A stretch of 34,270 bases of DNA. Source: Phycisphaerae bacterium (GTDB lineage Bacteria; Planctomycetota; Phycisphaerae; Phycisphaerales; SM1A02). The stretch is taken from NCBI GenBank assembly GCA_002702575.1, contig PAAJ01000010.1, positions 55,614 to 89,883 on the forward strand. Direction: 5' to 3'. The translations under genes and the position numbers were made by a program. The notes beneath the pieces are model-generated. The model worked only from the letters and a program-made list of their open reading frames with translations, was not told where the DNA came from and ran no database searches. Of this stretch, positions 7,342 to 14,725 are shown piece after piece. The stretch's first letter is position 1. Each line of letters opens with the position of its first letter.

Positions 7342-9972
7342 TCAGCACTCACCATTCCAGCAATTGATGATGAAGAGCAGATCATTGACGTTCACGACGC
7401 CATCACCATTGACATCCTCATCACACCCTGCACAGGCACCAAATGCCGCAATGACTGCCAGGATGTCATCAACAGCGACGTTTCCATCACCATTGACATC
7501 ACCTTGGACAACCTCGCACTCGTCGAGAATGCCGTCCACATTGGCATCGTCACAGTGTTCAGCAAGGCAGTTGTCACCCAGATCCTGATACTGGCCATGG
7601 ATGTGCTGTGGCATGTTGCCACAAAGAACACTTGAAATGATTTCGGGGTTCGAGTCCTGGGAGGACTTGATCGCTCCACCAGCGTCGAAGGCGACGTTCT
7701 TCATGAAACGGCACAGTTCAAATCGAGCAGGGGCATTCTCAAGCCAGGCCCCTGCTCCGAGAATATCAGCCGTGTTCCAGAAGAACTCGCAACTCGTGAA
7801 GGTCGCACTGGCAGTCTGTGCCACGGAAACCCCACCACCTTTGTTGCTGTTGTTTCCTTCGAAGTAACAACTTTGCACAACATGCTCACCATGCCAGAGA
7901 TCGAGACCCCCACCTGTAAAACGTGCCTCATTGTGCATGAACATGCAGTTATGAATCATGGAACTCGCTGTCCGGATATTGAAACCGCCACCATTGTCGG
8001 CATTGTTCTGCTCGAAAACGCAGTCTGAGACATTGGCCTCTTCGCCCAGTGTGTGCAATCCAGCTCCCGCGAACCATGCACGGTTTTCCTGAAACGTGCA
8101 GTCCTCAATAGTGGTCTTGTCGCAATTCGACCACACGCCACCGCCCGAAGTCGTCACGAAGTTGTTTCGGAACAGACACGATTTGACAGTCAATTCTTCA
8201 CCCGCTGCATAGATGCCCGCACCATCGTCTGCTCGACAATTCTGGATCGTGAAGCCTTCAATCTGCACATCGCTGTCCAGACAGAGAATGCATCTCATGT
8301 CTCCAAAGCCATCGATGTAGGTGCTGTCTTTGCCGTGCGTGCTTTGAATGAGCAGATTCTTCTTGTCTACCTCGAATGATTTCCAGAGACCGGGACCAAC
8401 CAGAATGGTGTCGCCATTCCCTGCTGCATCGATCGCATCCTGAATCGTGGCATGCTGTTCCGGAACCCGATGCAACGGGGTCAGGGATTCGAGAAAATCG
8501 GTTGCAGCGACAAGATCAGGCAGCGGGCCGATATTCTCCGCTGCAGGATTCTGACCGTCTCGCTGAGGCACACCGGTGTTCTGAAGAATCCACTTCATAT
8601 CTGCCGGTGACAGTGTGCCGTTCCATCGGTTCTTGTAGTAGGACTGCAACAGCGCAGTGGTTCCAGCCAGGATCGCTGAAGCACCCGATGTCCCTGAATA
8701 ACGGTCCGTGTAGTCACAATTGGCCTCATTGTGCGCCCACCCGTATCCAGTGGTCATGATCGAGTCTCCCCAACCCTGGACATCTACTGTCGCACCGTAA
8801 TTCGACCAGCTATGGCGAGATCGAGACACACCCCATGATTGACCGGAACGGCCACCACCGACCATGATCGCACCTGAATCGTTTTGGAGAAGGAATGGCC
8901 AGTGACCACCATTGCCTTGTGAGTAGATGGCATCATCCAGGTTCTCGTAACCATTTCCAGCTGGCTCGATCACGATGATGCCATTCGCCACAGCCAGAAC
9001 AATCGCGTCGTAATAGGGCTCGAACCATTCAACTGGAACAGAACCTCGCTGATTGGCCGGGTTCTCCCCGGCATTGGGTCCGTAGATGGCCTGCTCGATC
9101 AAGAGCACGTCACCAGCTTCCATGTTCATGGTGGCTTCCAGAATGGCACTGTCGATATATCGAGTCACTGGACCCTGATCAGTCTGAACAATTTCTCGAC
9201 CAGGTGCAAAGAGCACTTCATCGACACCATGGGCAATCCCGGTTGTACCGAGACCATCATTCAAAGCTGCGACACAACCGATTGACGCGGTTCCATGATC
9301 TCGGCCATTCCCAGGAAGGAAGAATGGACCCAATGCATTGACTGGCGGGAGATCGCAGTGCTGATCATCGAATTCGGACTCGATATCACAGACACGAACT
9401 CCCTCTCCGGTGATTCCAAATCTGTTCCACACTTCTTCTGCGCCGATTCCATTGTCAGCAGAGGTCAGCAGATAACCCTGATTGGGCTGCTGGTCAGGAG
9501 ATGGAAAGTACGGCGAGATAGAAACCGGTACAGGGAGTACTTTGTTGACCATCCCGGTGTCTTGTAGCCGATTCATGGCCACTGCCGCATCCATTCCACC
9601 TGCAAGTTTCACATACAGCCCCTGCCATGGATCAGGAAGTGACTTCCCGGTGGTCTTCTGAGCCTTTCCATGCAGCAAGGCGACTTCAGACCTCTTGAGC
9701 CTGCCCGTGGCTCGAGACCAGGTTGCACCATTCAATTCAGAAAGATGATTCGAAGCATTCTTGTCGGTAAAAAGGGCCATGGCGGCATCAGGATCCACTC
9801 CATCATCGAAGCGGATGTAGAGCATGTCCGGCTCCGATCCTGCAGGAAGCTCAAAGGCATCCGCCTTCTGAGGAGCTGCATTGACCTTCTGGGATTCCAA
9901 TCCTGTGGATCCCAAGGATGTCGCAATCGTTACTGCCAGCATTCCGCTGACCTGACCATTCAGTCTGAACAT
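7342..9972 (-). CDS. Secreted subtilisin-like serine protease with beta-helix and dockerin-like tail
   Basis: This is an 876-residue multidomain exoprotease. A signal peptide (about 1-32) and a pro-region (to about 150) lead into an S8 domain. Its catalytic residues are Asp196 (V-R-V-C-D-I-E), His226 (G-R-D-H-G-T-A-S), the oxyanion Asn340 (P-A-G-N-G) and Ser429 (S-G-T-S-G-A-S). The usual Met after G-T-S is Gly, and the usual Pro after A-S is Ala. Residues about 500-770 form a right-handed parallel beta-helix of roughly 24-residue rungs carrying the recurrent G-G-G-hydrophobic turn. The C-terminus has two EF-hand loops of a type I dockerin (D-V-N-G-D-G-N-V and D-V-N-G-D-G-V-V). The ATG follows AAGGGA by six bases. 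It is divergent from the 10264-13436 operon, another exported protein set. Confidence 0.92.
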   Translation of the reverse strand: MFRLNGQVSGMLAVTIATSLGSTGLESQKVNAAPQKADAFELPAGSEPDMLYIRFDDGVDPDAAMALFTDKNASNHLSELNGATWSRATGRLKRSEVALLHGKAQKTTGKSLPDPWQGLYVKLAGGMDAAVAMNRLQDTGMVNKVLPVPVSISPYFPSPDQQPNQGYLLTSADNGIGAEEVWNRFGITGEGVRVCDIESEFDDQHCDLPPVNALGPFFLPGNGRDHGTASIGCVAALNDGLGTTGIAHGVDEVLFAPGREIVQTDQGPVTRYIDSAILEATMNMEAGDVLLIEQAIYGPNAGENPANQRGSVPVEWFEPYYDAIVLAVANGIIVIEPAGNGYENLDDAIYSQGNGGHWPFLLQNDSGAIMVGGGRSGQSWGVSRSRHSWSNYGATVDVQGWGDSIMTTGYGWAHNEANCDYTDRYSGTSGASAILAGTTALLQSYYKNRWNGTLSPADMKWILQNTGVPQRDGQNPAAENIGPLPDLVAATDFLESLTPLHRVPEQHATIQDAIDAAGNGDTILVGPGLWKSFEVDKKNLLIQSTHGKDSTYIDGFGDMRCILCLDSDVQIEGFTIQNCRADDGAGIYAAGEELTVKSCLFRNNFVTTSGGGVWSNCDKTTIEDCTFQENRAWFAGAGLHTLGEEANVSDCVFEQNNADNGGGFNIRTASSMIHNCMFMHNEARFTGGGLDLWHGEHVVQSCYFEGNNSNKGGGVSVAQTASATFTSCEFFWNTADILGAGAWLENAPARFELCRFMKNVAFDAGGAIKSSQDSNPEIISSVLCGNMPQHIHGQYQDLGDNCLAEHCDDANVDGILDECEVVQGDVNGDGNVAVDDILAVIAAFGACAGCDEDVNGDGVVNVNDLLFIINCWNGEC

Positions 9973-10263
9973 GTAGATTCCCTTGTCTTGCGCGTATTTG
10001 GAAGTCTGGCCACCAGAGACCGACTCCCCTATGCAATGAATGGATTGTCATGAGCTCTCTTTGTCAGTTGAACTGGCCAAACCCATCTGAATCGGATCCA
10101 GATCCGCCGTGGTGGCCCTGTAATCGCGGAATGCCATGAAAAAACAGGTAATTTGAATTTGGACTGACAGAATCACCCACGTCGCCCAAGAAAGAGGATG
10201 GAGACCCTGCATGGTTTGAATCCATGCGAATTCAAAGCCCTCAAACGCACATGGGAGAGTCAC
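9973..10263. other. Divergent intergenic region
   Basis: These 291 bases separate the subtilisin gene from the coupled operon transcribed the other way. Promoters for both must lie here, but I find no -35/-10 pair close enough to the consensus to call. The right end carries GGGAGAG at 10253-10259, just before the ATG at 10264, which fixes that start. No further gene is visible. Confidence 0.5.
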
Positions 10264-10995
10264 ATGTCAAGTCGCTATCACCGTGCGCTCGCGGTTGTGA
10301 TCGGTTCGATCGCAACTCTGACGACCGCATCATTGAGCTGGTGGTCAGGATCACCGGCCATACCAGTCAACAGCATTTCATCAGGTGTCATCATTCTCGA
10401 TGGCCAGGAGCTCACGCCCCCCTATCGGGTTGACGTGATCGGAGATCGGATTCTTGTGAACGAACGGCTCGTTGTGGAGCTGTCTGTTCCTGTTGAAGAG
10501 GCCCCACTGAATCTGGAAACCCGTCATGGAGTCATCCAGAACGCCCTGCGTCAGTATGGTTCCTTGAAGCAGAATCAGGCCCAGGATGTCGCAACAGCAC
10601 GCACACTGTCTGTCGTTCAAGCAAGCAATCTGGTTGAAGATGCTCGGATCATGGAGCCTGGACTCATCGAGATACAGTTCAAGGATCAACCATACCCGGA
10701 TGTCCTGGAACTCTCCGATGATCAGCCCATCGTGATGGGACCGGAAGCTCGACAGAACCTTCTCATGCGCAAACGAATCATGATCGAGGGATTTCTGCGA
10801 TCGGATTGCCTGGTGATCCTCTTTGACGACATCATGACTGCGACTGAACCCGGCACCGCCCAGGAACGCCTGACTCGCATTCGACAGGCATCGGGGGCTG
10901 GATTGACAGCGGCTGAAAGGACTGTCGCATTCAAGGCGGCAATCGGCGACTCACTTGTGGCAGAACTTCTGTCTGCAAAGGTGGTGCAGCCATGA
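10264..10995 (+). CDS. Exported or membrane-anchored protein of unknown function, coupled to the clan-CD/GACC gene
   Basis: This 243-residue protein has an N-terminal hydrophobic segment (A-L-A-V-V-I-G-S-I-A-T-L-T-T-A) after a basic M-S-S-R-Y-H-R, so it is exported or anchored. It is followed by I-I-L-D-G-Q-E-L-T-P-P-Y-R-V and R-I-L-V-N-E-R-L-V-V. That pattern (D-G-Q..P-P-Y..V then V-N...V) looks like a conserved beta-rich family signature, but I cannot name it. The rest is helical and charged. I chose the ATG at 10264, with GGGAGAG five to six bases upstream, over an upstream in-frame ATG at 10198 that would bury the signal peptide. Its TGA overlaps the next gene's ATG (ATGA, 10992-10995), implying translational coupling. 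A role as partner, inhibitor or export aid for the downstream product is a guess. Confidence 0.75.
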   Translation: MSSRYHRALAVVIGSIATLTTASLSWWSGSPAIPVNSISSGVIILDGQELTPPYRVDVIGDRILVNERLVVELSVPVEEAPLNLETRHGVIQNALRQYGSLKQNQAQDVATARTLSVVQASNLVEDARIMEPGLIEIQFKDQPYPDVLELSDDQPIVMGPEARQNLLMRKRIMIEGFLRSDCLVILFDDIMTATEPGTAQERLTRIRQASGAGLTAAERTVAFKAAIGDSLVAELLSAKVVQP

Positions 10996-13436
10996 CACTG
11001 CTGAAAACATCAATCACATGTCTTCTGATGACGACCGCGCTCACGACCAGCTCCCTCGGAGCCAACAAGACACCCGGTGACGACATTGGTTCCGATCACA
11101 CAGGCTACGCCTTCAATGCCTACGCCTTCGCCAATGTCCAGGGAGAAGCCGCCTTTGCAAAGCATGTCGGAACCGGGGCTGCTGCTGGCCAGCAATATGC
11201 GATCTCAAGCTATTCGCAATCTTCCAGCAGCACATCGGTCCCTTCTGCATGCACTGTGGCGAATCTATATTCGATCATCAATGACAACGAAGATAATCTG
11301 GCAGCGCTACTGATCTTGACGCATGGTGGCACGAACGCCCTCTCGATCGAACCATTCGCCAAGACTCCGGCAGGCCTGGTTGCACGAGATGCCCGTTTCA
11401 ATGCCTACATCAACGGCACGGTCGCAGGCTGTCCTGCATTCACTACGGCGGAGATCTATCAGAGCAACAACCATGACGCCTATGCGATCGGAATCACATC
11501 GACGTTCATCGCCAACCATGGAAAGATGAATGAGAGTCTTGTCTTTGTGGCAGCCTGCAAAGGCAGCACCATGACAGACGACTTTGTTGCTGCCGATGCC
11601 CGTGTCTCCGTCGGATTCGTGGATACGGTGTACAAGGACGACTGTGCAAGCTCCGTCAAGACCTTCTTCAGGAGAATGGATGGCCAGGAAGGCATCGACA
11701 AAAGACCGGTTGCTACGGCCATGAACAATCTGGATCACCCGCTGGGATCCTCGGGAAACACGGCGACGACACTCGCACCAGCCGTCAAGACATTCGATGC
11801 CCCGTGCCCCATCAAGGTCGGAGACAAGGTCACCTACACCCTGGACACGGAATGTGAACAGGACAATATCGGAGACATCGTCGGCAATGCTGTGACGATT
11901 GAAAACGAGATCTGGATCAGCAAGACTCAGATCCAGGGGACCTGCACGGCTGTCGCAAACGATGGAACGATTTACAGCCTCCGGCTGAAGTACAACAATG
12001 TCTACAGCGACCAGAATATTGCCAGACTCGATGGCAACATACGGCCATTTCTGATCAATGCCCGCGGTCCTGCTCACGACGATTATCTGAAATGGAAGTT
12101 CTGCCCGGTTTTCTGTCTCGCCGATCTCACGGGTGACAACGCCGTGAACATCGCGGATCTTCTCAAACTGCTCGACTCATGGGGCAGCCAGGATGCCAGT
12201 CTGGACATCGATGGCAGTGGATCGGTGGACATTGCCGACGTGCTGTTGCTTCTCGGAAGCTGGGGAAGCACCTGCGAAACCGGCGCCTGCTGCATCGACA
12301 ATCAGTGCGTGGAAGATCTCAGCGAACAGCAATGCCTTGATCTGGATGGCATCTACAATGGTGATGACAGCCTCTGTGAGTCTGATGACATGTGTGCCGA
12401 AACCGGCGCATGCTGTTTCCCCCCCTATGAATGCTATGACCATGTTTTCGAGGATGACTGCCTGTACTGGGGTGGCATTTTCTCGGGCGACAACACCTCA
12501 TGCAGTACAAGCGAATGCTGGATCGATCCTCGCGGCGCATGCTGCTACGAGGAGACGACATGCATCGACAACATGCCTCTGAGCACCTGCGAATTCAGCG
12601 GTGGATACTTCATTGGAATCGACACCAACTGCTTTGATGACCCGTGCCCCTTCTCGGATCCAGGTGGTGCCTGCTGTATCCAATCTGCCGAGGAAACACA
12701 CTGCCTCGACTTTGCCACCGAAGACGAATGCGCGTTTCTGGGTGGCGACTATCGAGGACCCAACACACTCTGCGAGCAGGAGCTCTGCCTTCCGGTTGGC
12801 GCCTGTTGCGTTACAGTCGGGGAAACGCCCTCTTGCATCGATTTCGTTACAGAGGACCTCTGTGAGGATGGCAGCTGGTACGAGGGTCAGACCTGTGTGG
12901 ATATCGAATTCGAATGCACGCCTCCATGGGGCGCCTGCTGCCTTCCTGACCTGGATGCCTGCCTGGATGGCTTCAGCGAAATCGAATGCATCGACAGCCA
13001 GGGTGTTTTCCATCTCGAGCAGATCTGCAGCGAGGTCACCTGCGAAACCTCAGTAGGCGCCTGCTGCCTGATGAATAGTTGCGTCCTCAGTACGCCTTCC
13101 GATTGCATCGGCATGGGAGGCAGTTTCTATGGATCCGGTACGGATTGCGATCTACTCCCCTGTGAAGTTCCAGTACTTCTGGGAGCATGTTGTGTACTGT
13201 TCCCAGGAGGCCTTGAGTGCCACGAAGTGACCGCAGACGAGTGCTTTGATCTCGCTGGTCTCTATGCTGGCGATGGCACGATCTGTGAACCCGGAATCTG
13301 TGAAGACATGCAGAACTATGGTGCCTGCTGCTTCCCAGAAGGTGGTTGCCAGGACAATGTCGAAGAGGAATTGTGCCACTACCAACTTGGAATCTTCTAC
13401 CCCGATTCGAGCTGCAGCGATCTCAACTGTTCTTGA
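10992..13436 (+). CDS. Secreted protein: clan-CD (caspase/CHAT-like) domain, dockerin-like pair, nine GACC repeats
   Basis: This is an 814-residue exoprotein. After a signal peptide (about 1-23) comes a 230-residue domain with L-L-I-L-T-H-G-G (His111) and L-V-F-V-A-A-C-K-G-S (Cys189). These are followed by F-V-A-A-D-A-R-V-S-V-G-F, then D-D-C-A-S-S-V-K-T-F-F. That order of a strand ending in His-Gly, a strand ending in Ala-Cys, and an A-R..V-G-F segment is the layout of clan CD cysteine peptidases (caspase, gingipain, CHAT). Catalytic activity is inferred. A second, beta-rich domain runs to about 370. Residues 375-427 hold two dockerin EF loops (D-L-T-G-D-N-A-V-N and D-I-D-G-S-G-S-V-D). Residues 429-814 are nine cysteine-rich repeats. 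AAGGTGG lies upstream of the ATG, which overlaps the preceding stop. Confidence 0.85.
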   Translation: MTLLKTSITCLLMTTALTTSSLGANKTPGDDIGSDHTGYAFNAYAFANVQGEAAFAKHVGTGAAAGQQYAISSYSQSSSSTSVPSACTVANLYSIINDNEDNLAALLILTHGGTNALSIEPFAKTPAGLVARDARFNAYINGTVAGCPAFTTAEIYQSNNHDAYAIGITSTFIANHGKMNESLVFVAACKGSTMTDDFVAADARVSVGFVDTVYKDDCASSVKTFFRRMDGQEGIDKRPVATAMNNLDHPLGSSGNTATTLAPAVKTFDAPCPIKVGDKVTYTLDTECEQDNIGDIVGNAVTIENEIWISKTQIQGTCTAVANDGTIYSLRLKYNNVYSDQNIARLDGNIRPFLINARGPAHDDYLKWKFCPVFCLADLTGDNAVNIADLLKLLDSWGSQDASLDIDGSGSVDIADVLLLLGSWGSTCETGACCIDNQCVEDLSEQQCLDLDGIYNGDDSLCESDDMCAETGACCFPPYECYDHVFEDDCLYWGGIFSGDNTSCSTSECWIDPRGACCYEETTCIDNMPLSTCEFSGGYFIGIDTNCFDDPCPFSDPGGACCIQSAEETHCLDFATEDECAFLGGDYRGPNTLCEQELCLPVGACCVTVGETPSCIDFVTEDLCEDGSWYEGQTCVDIEFECTPPWGACCLPDLDACLDGFSEIECIDSQGVFHLEQICSEVTCETSVGACCLMNSCVLSTPSDCIGMGGSFYGSGTDCDLLPCEVPVLLGACCVLFPGGLECHEVTADECFDLAGLYAGDGTICEPGICEDMQNYGACCFPEGGCQDNVEEELCHYQLGIFYPDSSCSDLNCS
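12276..13433 (+). repeat. Nine GACC six-cysteine repeats (in the clan-CD protein gene)
   Basis: These are nine consecutive coding repeats of about 40-46 residues, each opening G-A-C-C. Cysteine spacing is CC, then 6-11 residues, C, then about 8, C, then G-G-x-[YF]-x-G, C, 4-5 residues, C. Six cysteines per unit suggest three disulfides. Copies are strongly diverged in DNA and in the loops, so the array is old, unlike the array at 26353-26979. Confidence 0.85.
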
Positions 13437-13535
13437 AAGCTGAATCACTCTCACTCCATCCGTTGTAACAACGGCGACATGACCGCCAGAGCCCGCGTTG
13501 AACCAGTGGCGGCATGAAACCGTTGGAACCCACCG

Positions 13536-13569
13536 CAGCTGCCGACTTCCAGGACGAAGTCGGCAGCTG
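13536..13569 (+). terminator. Terminator-like hairpin after the GACC gene
   Basis: A perfect 14-bp inverted repeat (13536-13549 with 13556-13569, arm CAGCTGCCGACTTC) closes a six-base loop. It lies 100 bases after the stop of the 814-residue protein gene. No T-run follows on the plus strand (TCCTTTGAGG), so it may be a transcript-end stabiliser or a Rho-assisted stop rather than a classic intrinsic terminator. Confidence 0.55.
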
Positions 13570-13773
13570 TCCTTTGAGGCCATGTTGGCTGGATTCCAAG
13601 AACACACTGGCCGGCCTCTGAACTTGATCCAATCACTTGTGGAAAAGCTGATCGATCAACTCATGCAAACCCCCTCTCTTAACCTTTTCCTCGCATACAC
13701 AGCCAAATTCGATGCTTTACACGCTCATTTCGATTGGCTCAGATGAGTCGGCTTGTTCGATTCGATTTCTTGT

Positions 13774-13801
13774 TTGAATTTCCGCGAGTGCTTGCTATCA
13801 T
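13774..13801 (+). promoter_or_regulatory. Weak sigma-70-like promoter candidate
   Basis: TTGAAT (13774-13779) and TATCAT (13796-13801) are separated by 16 bases, matching 4/6 and 5/6 consensus positions. It would transcribe toward the PEP-CTERM-like gene with a leader of about 230 bases. This is pattern matching only; planctomycete promoter consensus is not well established. Confidence 0.25.
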
Positions 13802-14004
13802 CCGAGCCGGAAAAGGTTCTCGAATTCGTAAACACGTGTTTTCGAAGGAGAGCGAAGAGGGAAGTGTGAATACCTGATATTCAGGTCAATCACCGCGGTG
13901 CCGCCGCCGTAGAGAGTGTCCATAAGCTTCTGAATGTCACTGCCGTTACCGGCGGGAAGACCAGATGCGAAGACCTCGAGCCGGAAGACCTGCCTGTTCC
14001 CAAC
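13798..14004 (-). pseudogene. Possible decayed gene fragment
   Basis: The minus-strand frame between stops at 14005-14007 and 13798-13800 has 68 sense codons and reads like a real protein: R-L-E-V-F-A-S-G-L-P-A-G-N-G-S-D-I-Q, then L-M-D-T-L-Y-G-G-G-T-A-V-I-D-L-N. Codon use resembles the surrounding genes. There is no start codon with a ribosome binding site; the only ATG is internal (L-M-D-T-L). It could be a relic left by rearrangement, or chance. I do not recognise the family. Confidence 0.25.
13825..13846. promoter_or_regulatory. 22-base imperfect palindrome, possible operator
   Basis: The core AAACACGTGTTT (13830-13841) is a perfect 12-base palindrome. It extends on both sides to TTCG...CGAA, with one mismatched pair between. 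It lies 24 bases downstream of the promoter candidate and 195 bases upstream of the GTG at 14041. A dimeric repressor site is possible, but nothing in the window identifies the regulator. Confidence 0.3.
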
Positions 14005-14040
14005 TCAACCAGCTCGCGAGCACGAGCAAGGGGAATAGTC

Positions 14041-14616
14041 GTGTTGAATCGAATTGCTTGCATTGTCTTGGCGTCCTCAACCATGGCCTGTGCCGATCTC
14101 ATCATCGATGAGGCCAACGGTATTGCCCTCGATGTCCTGAGTATGACTGGTGAAGGCGAAAACACCTCCTATCTGGTCGTGGATTTTGATGCGACTGGTG
14201 GTGACAGCTACGCATTCGGCTATTCCTGGGACGATTCCAGTTCCGTGTTGGACATGTTGACAGCCATTTCAAGCTCTACGGAACTGGTCGCTCTGACAAC
14301 CAACTACGGCGAGTTTGGAACCTTCCTGGACAACTTCCTCTTCGGTGATGAAGCAGGCGATCCTCAGAATTACTGGGCACACTCGTTGGCCACCCCGGAC
14401 GGCCTGGGCGAAGTCGATTGGATTGCAGCCTCCGGTGGTGTTGATGTCACCATGCTGATCGATGGCGGCATCTCAGGCTGGTACAACGGCTTCACCGAGG
14501 ACTATGACGTCATCCCGCCAAGCCTGCCCACGATCGTGGTCCCCGCCCCTGCCCTGGCACCCATGGCCATGCTGCTGCTGGCGATCACGCCCAGAGGTCG
14601 CAAGCGAACCAGGTGA
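14041..14616 (+). CDS. Exported protein with a PEP-CTERM-like C-terminal sorting tail
   Basis: This 191-residue protein starts at a GTG, supported by AAGGGGA six bases upstream. Residues 1-17 (L-N-R-I-A-C-I-V-L-A-S-S-T-M-A-C-A) are a signal peptide. The body is acidic and beta-rich, with no recognised domain. The last 26 residues follow the exosortase-substrate pattern: V-V-P-A-P, a hydrophobic stretch (L-A-P-M-A-M-L-L-L-A-I), then R-G-R-K-R-T-R. The variant Pro-Ala-Pro in place of Pro-Glu-Pro is common in planctomycetes. By analogy the tail would be cleaved by an exosortase/archaeosortase-type enzyme and the protein surface-linked; no such enzyme is encoded in the window. Confidence 0.75.
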   Translation: MLNRIACIVLASSTMACADLIIDEANGIALDVLSMTGEGENTSYLVVDFDATGGDSYAFGYSWDDSSSVLDMLTAISSSTELVALTTNYGEFGTFLDNFLFGDEAGDPQNYWAHSLATPDGLGEVDWIAASGGVDVTMLIDGGISGWYNGFTEDYDVIPPSLPTIVVPAPALAPMAMLLLAITPRGRKRTR

Positions 14617-14725
14617 CATCAGCTGATCCGACTTCGTATCGGTCTTCGACAATCCAATCTGCTATTGGCGATCAAGCATCTCGATCGCCGACATCTGTCT
14701 TATCCACGCATGAGACAGGTGCTGC

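Larger units (their letters stand above)
13437..14040. other. 604-base intergenic region with a hairpin, palindromes and a possible gene fragment
   Basis: I see no convincing intact gene here. Contents from left to right: a 14-bp hairpin (13536-13569), an AT-richer stretch with a weak promoter candidate (13774-13801), a 22-base imperfect palindrome (13825-13846), small palindromes at 13872-13886 and 13891-13900, a minus-strand fragment that reads like protein (13798-14004), and a Shine-Dalgarno AAGGGGA (14028-14034) for the next gene. Confidence 0.6.

Noticed and set aside
11307-12077. 256-codon minus-strand frame inside the 814-residue protein gene
   Set aside because: It is antisense to a well-supported domain and has no ribosome binding site or recognisable features.
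7342-13436. Dockerin-bearing proteases as a cellulosome
   Set aside because: No cohesin, scaffoldin or cellulase domain is in the window. Dockerin-like tails in planctomycetes occur on many unrelated exoproteins.
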